A stretch of 29,901 bases of DNA, from NCBI GenBank assembly GCA_031549685.1, contig JAVBPG010000060.1, positions 1-29,901 on the forward strand, written 5' to 3'. This DNA is from JAITMY01 sp031549685 (GTDB lineage: Bacteria > Bacteroidota > Bacteroidia > Bacteroidales > UBA932). The notes below the pieces were generated by a model. The model did no database searches and had not been told where the DNA came from. It worked only from the letters and a program-made list of their open reading frames with translations. The position numbers were made by a program, and so were the translations under genes. This document shows, piece after piece, positions 1 through 6,912 of this stretch (positions within the stretch are counted from its first letter, which is position 1; every line of letters starts with the position of its first letter).

Positions 1-111
1 TTTATCATATTTTAATTTTCTATTTTTTTCTTTACTCGCGCGCGTCTAATTGTTGTTCAGATTAAAAACCCGTTGTTCGCCCCGCGCGCTGCAAACGCAA
101 TATTGGTTGAA

Positions 112-140
112 AGAAAAAAGCCGAACTGCAAATTCGGCTT
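112..140 (-). terminator. Rho-independent terminator of the toxin-antitoxin pair
   Basis: An 8-bp perfect stem (AAGCCGAA at 118-125 with TTCGGCTT at 133-140) and a 7-nt loop are followed, reading the minus strand, by a run of T. It lies 38 bp past the toxin stop codon. The first 110 bases of the window hold nothing else I can identify. Confidence 0.8.
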
Positions 141-178
141 AGCATGGGGCGAAACGGTGGTTGGAAATAGCTGCTTGA

Positions 179-601
179 CTACCTTCTTGCAAGATAGCTG
201 CCGATGAATTGCTGGGCGCTAAAGGTGGGGAGTTTTGCTGCCTGAAAGTCTTTTTTATCACCGGTTATAATAGCTTCGCACTTTTCCTCTAAGGCGCAGG
301 CGTACTGTACGCCGTCCTCAAAATCCTTGAGCGCAGACCCCAAGGCTTGATTGATGGTGCTGTGGTCAATAGGAGCTATTTTACAAGCGGTGCTTAGGCT
401 AAGTAGGGCGGCCCGCACCGTATTTTCCTTGGCAAACTTTTTGAGCACATAGTGGGCATTCACTATGCTTAGGCTCGACACGACCAATGTAACCTCTTTT
501 TTGTGAGCCAGCTCAAATAGCTGCGCGCTGCTTTTGTAGTGCGGCTCGCGCTGTAGGATGAGGTCGAGGACGACGTTGGTGTCAATGAATAGCCGCTTCA
601 T
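179..601 (-). CDS. PIN-domain toxin (VapC-like ribonuclease)
   Basis: A 140-residue PIN-domain protein, the usual size for VapC-type toxins, which are Mg-dependent RNases. The N-terminus has the classical PIN start FIDTNVVLD, giving acidic Asp7 and Asn9. Further acidic residues lie in DFEDGVQ (Asp93, Asp96) and in ITGDKKDF (Asp115). The acidic residue that most VapC proteins have near position 40 is not obvious; the segment VVSSLSIVNAHYVL is found there instead, which resembles a PIN subgroup common in Bacteroidota. The start codon overlaps the stop of the upstream antitoxin by four bases (ATGA), so translation is probably coupled. A terminator follows. The RNA target cannot be read from the sequence. 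Family assignment is secure; activity is inferred. Confidence 0.85.
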   Translation of the reverse strand: MKRLFIDTNVVLDLILQREPHYKSSAQLFELAHKKEVTLVVSSLSIVNAHYVLKKFAKENTVRAALLSLSTACKIAPIDHSTINQALGSALKDFEDGVQYACALEEKCEAIITGDKKDFQAAKLPTFSAQQFIGSYLARR

Positions 602-858
602 GCGTATTTTTCCTCTCTGGCTTTTGCGATTTCTTTCTTGTAGTCAAAATCGGCGGGTACTTTTACCCCGGGAATGCTCAATGATTTTACAAACGGACTT
701 ATTTCAATTTCCTCCTTTTTCTTGTCTTTTTGCGTAAGCGATTTAAGGTAGCTATCAAATAGCCTGGATAGCGAAGTCCCCTTGGCTTTTACATACTCCT
801 TTGCCTCGGCCAACGTATCGGTGTTGACCACGAGCGTAAGCTTTGTCGTTCTATTCAT
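598..858 (-). CDS. Antitoxin, DUF6364-like ribbon-helix-helix protein
   Basis: An 86-residue protein beginning at the ATG complementary to 856-858. The reading frame stays open upstream to 999, but that part is low-complexity and lacks a good start, so I chose the internal ATG. Residues 1-45 (MNRTTKLTLVV, then an EAKEYVKAKGTSLSRLFDSYL segment) match the short strand plus two helices of DUF6364 antitoxins, a ribbon-helix-helix-like DNA-binding type. The lysine-rich C-terminal half probably wraps the toxin. It is the first gene of the pair, overlapping the PIN toxin by four bases. By analogy with known pairs it would neutralise the toxin and repress its own promoter; neither is shown by the sequence alone. 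Confidence 0.8.
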   Translation of the reverse strand: MNRTTKLTLVVNTDTLAEAKEYVKAKGTSLSRLFDSYLKSLTQKDKKKEEIEISPFVKSLSIPGVKVPADFDYKKEIAKAREEKYA

Positions 859-987
859 AATTTTTAGCGGATTGGCTACACGTGCAAATGTAGTGATTAT
901 TTTTATTTTTACACGTGCAGCAGCTGGGACAGCTAACAATTTATAGCTAAACTTTTTATCCCTCGCCAAAAAACTTTTCGATATTTT

Positions 988-1036
988 TTTGCAATCCAAG
1001 AATAAGAGCTATCTTTGCAGCCCCTAAAAGTGGGGG
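988..1036 (+). promoter_or_regulatory. Promoter and short leader hairpin of the rplM operon
   Basis: A Bacteroidota-type promoter: TTTG at 988-991, an 18-bp spacer and TATCTTTG at 1010-1017, matching TAnnTTTG. Right after the expected start site lies a small hairpin (CCCC 1021-1024 with GGGG 1032-1035). The 86-bp leader before the rplM ATG could take part in ribosomal-protein feedback control, but I see no large conserved fold in it. Confidence 0.7.
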
Positions 1037-1103
1037 AAATCATGCGCCTATCCGGTTTGGTCGTTTGATTTTCAATAAGTTAGAATATTTGTAAATTCAT
1101 AAA

Positions 1104-1559
1104 ATGGATACTTTAAGCTACAAAACCGTATCGCTCAACTCCGCTACGGTGCAAAAAAACTGGGTGGTAGTGGATGCTACCAATGAAGTGGTGGGCCGCC
1201 TGGCAGCTACCGTGGCCTTTATGCTGCGCGGTAAGCACAAACCGGGCTTTACCCCTCACGTGGATTGCGGTGATAACGTGATTGTTATCAACGCCGAAAA
1301 GGTTCGCTTCACGGGCGATAAGTTAACCGAAAAGCAGTACGTGCGCCACACCGGTCACCCCGGCGGCCAGCGCTTTGCTACGCCCGAGGAAATGCTCAAG
1401 CGCAAGCCTATTTTTGTAATTGAGCACGCCGTAAAGGGTATGCTTCAAAAAAACCGCCTGGCCGATCAGCAGCTCCGCAACCTGCACGTGTACGTGGGTG
1501 CCGAGCATCCGCACGAGGCGCAAAAGCCTACCTTGGTAAAATTAAGTGAAATCAGGTAA
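1104..1559 (+). CDS. rplM: 50S ribosomal protein L13
   Basis: A 151-residue L13, the normal length in Bacteroidota. L13 is an early-assembly protein of the large subunit that binds 23S rRNA. The family core is clear: WVVVDATNEVVGRLA near residue 20, then the HVDCGDNVIVINAEKV stretch, the RHTGHPGG segment and the VKGMLQKNRL helix. The ATG at 1104 follows the AAA-rich stretch typical of Bacteroidota translation starts, which rarely show a Shine-Dalgarno. It is the first gene of the rplM-rpsI unit; rpsI begins 14 bp downstream. No anomalies. Confidence 0.98.
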   Translation: MDTLSYKTVSLNSATVQKNWVVVDATNEVVGRLAATVAFMLRGKHKPGFTPHVDCGDNVIVINAEKVRFTGDKLTEKQYVRHTGHPGGQRFATPEEMLKRKPIFVIEHAVKGMLQKNRLADQQLRNLHVYVGAEHPHEAQKPTLVKLSEIR

Positions 1560-1573
1560 TACATTTTAGATAC

Positions 1574-1969
1574 ATGGCAGCAACAGTTATTAACTCCATT
1601 GGAAGAAGAAAGTCCGCTATTGCCCGCGCCTACATGACCGTGGGCACCGGTAAAATTACCATCAACGACCGCGAGCTTACCAACTACTTTCCCTCGGGAA
1701 TTTTGCAGTACGTTGTTAAGCAGCCCCTGGTAATTACCGGCAACGACGGCAAGTACGATATTAAGGTTAACCTCGACGGCGGCGGTATTACCGGTCAGGC
1801 AGGCGCTTTGAGCCTTGCCATCGCCCGCGCGCTGTGCGAAGTTGACAAGGAGGCCTTTCGTCCCGTCCTGAAGTCCAACGGCCTGCTTACCCGCGATTCG
1901 CGCGAGGTGGAGCGTAAAAAGCCGGGACAACCGGGCGCCCGCAAGCGCTTCCAGTTCAGCAAGCGTTAG
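1574..1969 (+). CDS. rpsI: 30S ribosomal protein S9
   Basis: A 131-residue S9. The C-terminal tail of this protein reaches the P-site tRNA in the small subunit. Diagnostic parts are the N-terminal GRRKSAIARAYM, the central GGGITGQAGALSLAIARAL, and the basic tail ending in KRFQFSKR, which matches the invariant family end (usually FSKR). It lies 14 bp after rplM and is surely co-transcribed with it. After its stop come 276 bp without a gene, containing a structured leader before rpsB. Confidence 0.98.
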   Translation: MAATVINSIGRRKSAIARAYMTVGTGKITINDRELTNYFPSGILQYVVKQPLVITGNDGKYDIKVNLDGGGITGQAGALSLAIARALCEVDKEAFRPVLKSNGLLTRDSREVERKKPGQPGARKRFQFSKR

Positions 1970-2000
1970 TATTTTACGGATAAACTGTGCTTTGCGTTGT

Positions 2001-2197
2001 TGCCCCACTCGGGCATGGATAAAAGGAGTTTTTGGGTTTACGATCTTTTATCGCGCAAGCCTTTTTATCTTGTGAAAAGATATAAAGCACGGCTTAAATT
2101 GCAAACAGGGCAGATTGGCGCCACGCCACTACCGACCCTGTTGTTTGGCCGCGATAAAACCTGTGGGACTAAAAGAAATTTTGCTACCCGGCAGGTT
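2001..2197 (+). promoter_or_regulatory. Structured RNA leader before rpsB (three-way junction)
   Basis: This gene-free interval folds well. A perfect 9-bp long-range stem (TTTTATCGC 2046-2054 with GCGATAAAA 2151-2159) closes two branches. Branch one: AAGCC 2057-2061 with GGCTT 2091-2095, capped by TATCTT 2066-2071 with AAGATA 2077-2082. Branch two: AACAGGG 2104-2110 with CCCTGTT 2136-2142, capped by TGGCG 2116-2120 with CGCCA 2124-2128. A small hairpin precedes it (TGCCC 2001-2005 with GGGCA 2011-2015). A further one follows (AACCTG 2158-2163 with CAGGTT 2192-2197), sharing two bases with the closing stem. Its position suggests an S2 autoregulatory leader or a processed RNA. The stems are read directly; the function is inferred. 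Confidence 0.55.
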
Positions 2198-2245
2198 GAT
2201 GAATGAGGTTTACGAATAATTTTTATTTAAAACATTAACAAAAAA

Positions 2246-3052
2246 ATGCCACGTACAAATTTTGACCAACTTCTCGAAGCAGGCGCGCACTTCGGTCACC
2301 TGAAGCGCAAATGGAATCCCAAAATGGCTCCGTACATTTTTATGGAGAAAAACGGTATTCACATTATCGACCTGCACAAAACCGTAGTAAAGATTGACGA
2401 AGCCGCATCGGTGGTTAAGCAAATCGCCAAGTCGGGCCGCAAGGTGCTGTTCGTTGCCACCAAAAAGCAGGCCAAGGACGTAGTTGCCGAAAGCGTTGCA
2501 AAGGTAGGCATGCCCTACGTTACCGAGCGCTGGCCGGGCGGAATGTTGACCAACTTCCCCACCATTCGCAAATCGGTGAAGAAGATGGCAGCTATCGACA
2601 AGATGAATACCGACGGTACTTTTGCCAACCTCTCAAAGCGCGAGAAGTTGCAAATTTCGCGCCAGCGCGCAAAGCTCGAAAAGAACTTGGGTAGCATTGC
2701 CGACCTGTCGCGCCTGCCCGCCGCCCTTTTTGTTGTTGATATCATGAAGGAGGCCAACGCTGTGCGTGAGGCCAACCGACTTAACATTCCGGTAATTGCT
2801 ATGGTTGATACCTGCTGCAATCCTTCACCCATTGACTTCGTTATTCCCGCCAACGACGATGCCACCAAATCCATCGCCTGCATTGTTGACGTAATGTGCG
2901 GCGCCATTCAGGAAGGTTTGGAAGAGCGCAAGTTGGAGAAGGATAAGGAGGCAAAAGAGGCTCCCAAGGCCGAAGGCGAAGAGGTAGCCGCATCGGGCGA
3001 AAAGAGCACCAAACTGCGCGCCCGCAAGCCCAGAGCAGAAAAGGCAGAGTAA
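2246..3052 (+). CDS. rpsB: 30S ribosomal protein S2
   Basis: A 268-residue S2, one of the last proteins to join the small subunit, bridging head and body. The N-terminus MPRTNFDQLLEAGAHFGHLKR has the family signature AGxHFGH. RWPGGMLTNFPTIRKS and ADLSRLPAALFVVDIMKEANAVREANRLNIPVIAMVDT are the two other strongly conserved blocks. The last 35 or so residues are a charged Lys/Glu/Ala tail, a common extension in Bacteroidota. Paired with tsf downstream, the classical rpsB-tsf order, but the two are separated by 149 bp holding a hairpin and a palindromic repeat. The ATG at 2246 follows an A-rich stretch. Confidence 0.98.
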   Translation: MPRTNFDQLLEAGAHFGHLKRKWNPKMAPYIFMEKNGIHIIDLHKTVVKIDEAASVVKQIAKSGRKVLFVATKKQAKDVVAESVAKVGMPYVTERWPGGMLTNFPTIRKSVKKMAAIDKMNTDGTFANLSKREKLQISRQRAKLEKNLGSIADLSRLPAALFVVDIMKEANAVREANRLNIPVIAMVDTCCNPSPIDFVIPANDDATKSIACIVDVMCGAIQEGLEERKLEKDKEAKEAPKAEGEEVAASGEKSTKLRARKPRAEKAE

Positions 3053-3080
3053 AGCAAAGCAAAAATTTATAATGATAAAA

Positions 3081-3103
3081 GAAGAGGCTTATACCTCTTC
3101 TTT
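3081..3103 (+). terminator. Terminator-like hairpin between rpsB and tsf
   Basis: GAAGAGG (3081-3087) pairs with CCTCTTC (3094-3100) across a 6-nt loop, followed by only three T and then a palindromic repeat. The short T-tract suggests a partial terminator or mRNA 3'-end stabiliser that would let some transcription reach tsf. Confidence 0.5.
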
Positions 3104-3177
3104 GTCATTGCGGGTCTTACTCGCAATTTCCCGGAGGGCCATGCGCCTGGGGAAATTCTGCTCAAGGCCGGAATGAC
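3104..3177. repeat. GTCATT...AATGAC palindromic repeat
   Basis: A 74-bp element starting GTCATTGCGGG and ending CCGGAATGAC, so its ends are imperfect inverted repeats. An inner perfect 8-bp pair is present (AATTTCCC 3125-3132 with GGGAAATT 3150-3157). It shares its ends with the other GTCATT elements of this window and sits inside the rpsB-tsf gap. Confidence 0.7.
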
Positions 3178-3201
3178 ACACAAAATAAAGGAGAAAACAA
3201 A

Positions 3202-4026
3202 ATGGAAATTAAAGCATCAGATGTTGCAAAACTGCGCCAAATGACCGGTAGCGGCATGATGGATTGCAAGAACGCGCTGGTAGAAGCCAACGGCGATTTT
3301 AACCGCGCTCAAGAAATAATTCGCGAAAAGGGCAAGCTGGTTGCCAGCAAGCGCGCCGACCGCGAGACCAAGGAAGGTGCCGTAATAGCAAGGCTTTCGG
3401 CCGACGGCACAAAGGGCATTCTGGTCTGCCTTGGTTGCGAAACCGACTTCGTATCGCAAAACGCCGAATTCCAAGCATTGGCCAACGCCATTGCCGATAC
3501 AGCTTTGGCTACCATGCCTGCTGACCTGGCTACGCTGATGGCCACCAAGGTTGGTGAATTTACCCTTGAGGACATGGTGTCGCAGCAAACCGGCAAGACC
3601 GGCGAAAAGCACCAGGTGGCCTACTACGATAAGCTCGAAGCGCCCATGTTGACGGCCTACAACCACATGAACGGGAAGGTTTCGGCCCTGGTCGCCTTCA
3701 ATAAAAACTTTGACGCCACGGCAGCTAAAGACGTTGCCATGCAAACCGCCGCTATGAAGCCCGTATCGGTAAGCAAGGACGATTGCCCTGCCGAAATTCA
3801 GGAGCAGGAGTTGAAGATTGGCCGTGAGCAGGCCAAGGCCGAGGGTAAGCCCGAGGCAATGATTGAAAAGATTGCACAAGGTAAGCTCAACCGCTTCTTT
3901 AAGGACAGCACCTTGCTCGCGCAGGACTTCATTAAGGATGGCAAGATGAGCGTTGAGGCCTACATTAAGAGCGTTGACAAAGATGCTACGGTTACCGCCT
4001 TCAAGCGCTTTTCGTTCAACGATTAG
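3202..4026 (+). CDS. tsf: Translation elongation factor Ts
   Basis: A 274-residue EF-Ts, the guanine-nucleotide exchange factor of EF-Tu. The N-terminal UBA-like domain (about 1-50) has the pattern KLRQMTGSGMMDCKNALVEANGD. The core carries ETDFVSQN (Thr81-Asp82-Phe83-Val84), the segment that disturbs the Mg site of EF-Tu. The C-terminal part has the family's KIAQGKLNRFFKDSTLLAQDFIKD helix and ends FKRFSFND. AAAGGAGAAAACAAAATG at 3187-3204 gives it an unusually good ribosome binding site for this phylum. A strong terminator follows. Whether it is transcribed from rpsB or from a promoter in the repeat-containing gap is open. Confidence 0.98.
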   Translation: MEIKASDVAKLRQMTGSGMMDCKNALVEANGDFNRAQEIIREKGKLVASKRADRETKEGAVIARLSADGTKGILVCLGCETDFVSQNAEFQALANAIADTALATMPADLATLMATKVGEFTLEDMVSQQTGKTGEKHQVAYYDKLEAPMLTAYNHMNGKVSALVAFNKNFDATAAKDVAMQTAAMKPVSVSKDDCPAEIQEQELKIGREQAKAEGKPEAMIEKIAQGKLNRFFKDSTLLAQDFIKDGKMSVEAYIKSVDKDATVTAFKRFSFND

Positions 4027-4050
4027 TATTGCATTTTTTTTATAGAAAAG

Positions 4051-4084
4051 AACCGGGAGAGAATATTCTTTCTCGGTTTTTTAT
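4051..4084 (+). terminator. Rho-independent terminator after tsf
   Basis: AACCGGGAGA (4051-4060) pairs over ten positions, two of them G-U, with 4069-4078. The loop is itself palindromic (GAATATTC), and a T-rich tract follows. It closes the ribosomal-protein cluster. Confidence 0.85.
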
Positions 4085-4115
4085 TTTATCTTTACGGGGC
4101 AAGTTGCCCGTGGCG

Positions 4116-4295
4116 TCATTGCGGGCGCGAGGCGGGAAGCCTCTGACATAATCACTGTCATCCCGAACTTGATTCGGGATCTCCTAATCGGGAGATTACA
4201 GGTCAAAGTCTATCCCGACTTGGCGGGACCCGTAATGACAATGTGGGCATAAGGAGATTCCTTCGTCACGCCACGGCGTGACTCGCGATGACGTA
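4116..4295. repeat. Composite palindromic repeat block between tsf and pyrH
   Basis: The 313-bp gap between tsf and pyrH holds the tsf terminator and this block. Bases 4157-4239 are an 83-bp element, in minus orientation, of the same family as the copies at 9779, 24226 and 25104; its ends are GTCATC and AATGAC, with inner hairpins around CCCGAACTTGATTCGGG and TCCCGACTTGGCGGGA. It is preceded by a GTCATTGCGGGC half element at 4116. At 4266-4281 stands the 16-bp palindrome TCACGCCACGGCGTGA, the same word found in the broken tRNA-Pro. An AT-rich reiterated stretch (4296-4335) then leads into pyrH. Confidence 0.7.
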
Positions 4296-4339
4296 GAGCA
4301 AATTGTAATTTGTAAATTGTCAAATTGTAGATATCAGTT

Positions 4340-5050
4340 ATGGTAAAGTATAAAAGAATTCTTCTCAAGCTAAGCGGCGAGGCCCTGCAGGGTTCTGCCG
4401 CGTATGGCATTAGCGCCGATGTGCTCAACACCTACGCAGAGCAAATAAAGGAGGTGGTGGAGATGGGCGTGCAGGTAGGCGTGGTAATTGGCGGCGGAAA
4501 TATTTTTCGCGGGCTGAGCGGCGTGGGCAAAGGTTTTGACCGCGTAAAGGGCGACCAAATGGGCATGCTGGCCACCGTTATCAACAGCATTGGCTTGCAG
4601 TGCGCGCTGGAGGGCAAGGGCTGCCCGGCGGTAACCTTTACCTCCATTGGCATGGAGCCCGTGGGCGAGCGCTTCTCCAAGGATAAGGCGCTTGATGTAA
4701 TAACCCAGGGTGGTGTGGCCATTATCGGCGGCGGCACGGGTAACCCGTTTTTTACCACCGATAGCGCATCGGCGCTGCGCGCCATTGAGCTCGACGCCGA
4801 CCTGCTGCTTAAGGGAACCCGCGTGGATGGCGTTTACACCGCCGACCCCGAAAAGGATAAAACCGCCACCAAGTACGTGGATGTAACCTACGATGAGGCT
4901 TACGCTAAAAAACTGAAAATCATGGATTTGTCAGCTTTTGCTTTGTGCCAGGATAACGCCATGCCCATTATGGTTTTTGACATGAACAAGGTGGGTAACT
5001 TGAAAAAAATTGTGCAGGGCGAAAACGTGGGAACGCTCATTCATGGGTAG
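4340..5050 (+). CDS. pyrH: UMP kinase
   Basis: A 236-residue uridylate kinase of the amino-acid-kinase fold, making UDP from UMP and ATP in pyrimidine synthesis. Bacterial PyrH is a hexamer regulated by GTP and UTP. Visible signatures: KRILLKLSGEALQG at 5-18 (phosphate-binding lysines), GVVIGGGNIFRG, DQMGMLATVINS, GGGTGNPFFTTDSASALRA, and LLLKGTRVDGVYTADP near the nucleotide site. Length and motif order are normal. It often neighbours tsf and frr; here tsf is 313 bp upstream behind a terminator and repeats, and frr is absent, with pepT next. No clear TAnnTTTG promoter is visible in the reiterated AT-rich leader. Confidence 0.97.
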   Translation: MVKYKRILLKLSGEALQGSAAYGISADVLNTYAEQIKEVVEMGVQVGVVIGGGNIFRGLSGVGKGFDRVKGDQMGMLATVINSIGLQCALEGKGCPAVTFTSIGMEPVGERFSKDKALDVITQGGVAIIGGGTGNPFFTTDSASALRAIELDADLLLKGTRVDGVYTADPEKDKTATKYVDVTYDEAYAKKLKIMDLSAFALCQDNAMPIMVFDMNKVGNLKKIVQGENVGTLIHG

Positions 5051-5134
5051 GGTAAAAGCCTGTAAGTTTCTGCGCGCTCGCACGCTGCCCAACCTAAGCA
5101 AATTCTCCATTCTCCATTTTCAATTCTCCATTCC

Positions 5135-6358
5135 ATGGAACCCGTTCTACAAAAATTTCTTCGCTACGTTGCCGTTGACACGCAATCGGACGAAAACTCG
5201 CAAACATTTCCCAGCACCGAAAAGCAAAAAACGCTGCTGTCCCTGCTGGCCGATGAGCTGCGCGCCATGGGCGTGCCGCAGGTGGTCATGGACGAGTATG
5301 GCTACGTGATGGCGCGCATTCCGGCCAACCACGCCGATGGGATTCCTGCCGTGGGCTTCATTGCGCACGTGGACACCTCGCCCGATATGCCGGGCGCAAA
5401 CGTGCGGCCGAAAATTATTGAAAAGTACGATGGCTCCGACATTATGTTGAGCAAGGAAAAGAATGTTGTCCTCTCGTCCGACGAGTTTCCCGAGTTGCGC
5501 GACTACGTGGGCCAAACCCTCGTTACCACCGATGGCACCACCCTGCTGGGCGCCGATGATAAGGCCGGCATTGCCGAGATAATGTGCGTCGCCGAGCACA
5601 TCATGGCGCACCCCGAGCTTAAGCACGGCGACATCTGCATTGGCTTCACGCCCGATGAGGAGGTGGGCCGCGGCGTTGACCATTTTGATGTCAAAAAATT
5701 CGGGGCAACGTACGCCTACACCATCGACGGCGGTAAAATTGGCGAGCTGGAGTACGAGAACTTCAACGCGGCATCGGCCAAAATCGCTATTCAGGGTAAA
5801 AATATCCATCCGGGCTACGCCAAAAATAAAATGGTAAACGCGCTGCACGTTGCCACCGAGCTCAACGCGTTGCTGCCCGTTAACGACCGCCCCGAGCACA
5901 CCGATGGCTACGAGGGTTTTTACCACCTGGTGCACCTTAACGGCGAGGTGGAAAAAGCCGCCATGCAGTACATCATTCGCGACCATGACCGCGATATTTT
6001 TGAGCAGCGCAAGGAGTTTGTGCTGAAGTGCGCGCACGGCCTCAACGCCAAGTACGGCGCGGGCACTGTGAGCGTGGAGCTGAAAGACCAGTACTACAAC
6101 ATGCGCGAGCAGGTGGAGCCGCATATCCACATGGTGGAGAAGGCCGAGCAGGCCATGAAGTTGGCGGGTGTAAAGCCGCTGGTGCACCCCATTCGCGGCG
6201 GCACCGATGGTAGCCGCTTGTCGTACATGGGCTTACCCTGCCCCAACATTTTTGCGGGCGGGCATAACTTTCACGGCAAGTACGAATTTATTCCCGTACA
6301 ATCCATGGAAAAAGCGGTGGAGGTTATACTTAACATCATTTCCATTTATACAAAATAG
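5135..6358 (+). CDS. pepT: Peptidase T (tripeptide aminopeptidase)
   Basis: A 407-residue cytosolic zinc aminopeptidase of family M20B that removes the N-terminal residue of tripeptides. Metal and catalytic motifs are complete: HVDTSPD (His78, Asp80), LLGADDKAGIAE (Asp141), GFTPDEEVGRG (Glu175-Glu176) and the late RGGTDGSRLSYMGLPCPNIFAGGHNFHGKYEF block with the last zinc-binding His. The dimerisation domain lies about 205-310. The ATG at 5135 sits inside an initiation region of repeated ATTCTCCAT words (5103-5134). Length and motif order fit the family closely. The unrelated AT-rich gene begins immediately after its stop codon. Confidence 0.96.
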   Translation: MEPVLQKFLRYVAVDTQSDENSQTFPSTEKQKTLLSLLADELRAMGVPQVVMDEYGYVMARIPANHADGIPAVGFIAHVDTSPDMPGANVRPKIIEKYDGSDIMLSKEKNVVLSSDEFPELRDYVGQTLVTTDGTTLLGADDKAGIAEIMCVAEHIMAHPELKHGDICIGFTPDEEVGRGVDHFDVKKFGATYAYTIDGGKIGELEYENFNAASAKIAIQGKNIHPGYAKNKMVNALHVATELNALLPVNDRPEHTDGYEGFYHLVHLNGEVEKAAMQYIIRDHDRDIFEQRKEFVLKCAHGLNAKYGAGTVSVELKDQYYNMREQVEPHIHMVEKAEQAMKLAGVKPLVHPIRGGTDGSRLSYMGLPCPNIFAGGHNFHGKYEFIPVQSMEKAVEVILNIISIYTK

Positions 6359-6416
6359 TCAACTGAAAAAGGAATACTATATAGTTGCTCATTCGTACAG
6401 TAGATTCATATTCGTT

Positions 6417-6836
6417 ATGATTCTCGTGATGCTAATTTCCTCCCTTGTTCTTAAAAAATATGTACCTCATATTGAAAACAACTCCATCTTAGCGTTAATA
6501 CTCTTTCCCCTATACGCTATTGCTTCTCTTGTTGCAATATTTTTTGGGCAAGCAAGAGTTAAAATAGTTTTTACAGATGATGCTTTTATCCATATTTGGC
6601 AGAAACGATATTTACTTAGTCGTCAAAAAGATGTTGAAATCCCTTGGGCTACAATAAATAAATATGAGTTTAGAGACTTTAGACTTGCTGAAAGATTTCG
6701 CATTATGTATTCAAAGAAATGCAAGTACAGTATTTATCGAATGATATTTATCCCGTTTAAAGATGATAGAGACAAAATGATTTCAGACTTTCTGCAACAG
6801 TTAGATGAATATCAAAAAAACATGCAAGTTCAATGA
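6417..6836 (+). CDS. Hypothetical membrane-anchored protein, AT-rich
   Basis: I do not recognise the family with confidence. From the ATG at 6417 the protein is about 139 residues: a first hydrophobic segment (MILVMLISSLVL), a short loop, a second hydrophobic segment (ILALILFPLYAIASLVAIFF), then a soluble part with alternating strands. The pattern VFTDDAFIHIW, then EIPWATINKYEF and a terminal helix, is reminiscent of PH-domain-like membrane proteins such as the STM3941 type, which is only an analogy. The frame is open upstream into pepT. A non-ATG start near CTG 6363 would add a plausible basic N-terminus (KKEYYIVAHSYSRF), so the start is uncertain. Base composition is much more AT-rich than its neighbours, suggesting a recent arrival. 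No terminator is seen. Confidence 0.6.
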   Translation: MILVMLISSLVLKKYVPHIENNSILALILFPLYAIASLVAIFFGQARVKIVFTDDAFIHIWQKRYLLSRQKDVEIPWATINKYEFRDFRLAERFRIMYSKKCKYSIYRMIFIPFKDDRDKMISDFLQQLDEYQKNMQVQ

Positions 6837-6869
6837 TAATTAAACTGATAGCAATCCCGCTATTTTTTG

Positions 6870-6877
6870 TACCTTTG
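6870..6877 (+). promoter_or_regulatory. -7 promoter element of the SDR gene
   Basis: TACCTTTG matches the Bacteroidota TAnnTTTG consensus and lies 35 bp before the ATG at 6913. No convincing TTTG is found at the usual 19-21 bp upstream, so the promoter may be weak or activator dependent. Confidence 0.6.
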
Positions 6878-6912
6878 TTAGAAAACCCAACATCACAATT
6901 TACTTATAAACA

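Noticed and set aside
179..858. Possible novel defence system
   Set aside because: The two genes are a standard toxin-antitoxin pair with terminator and coupled translation; nothing further of a defence island is visible.
859..999. N-terminal extension of the antitoxin frame
   Set aside because: It precedes the family's normal start, is AT-rich non-coding in character, and approaches the promoter of the divergent rplM operon.
1997..2206. A 69-residue open frame before rpsB
   Set aside because: It lies across the structured leader, has no recognisable domain or start signal, and its composition fits RNA pairing better than coding.
5147..6187. A 346-residue open frame antisense to pepT
   Set aside because: It is a shadow of pepT: His/Val/Leu-rich with no domain, whereas the sense strand encodes a complete peptidase T.
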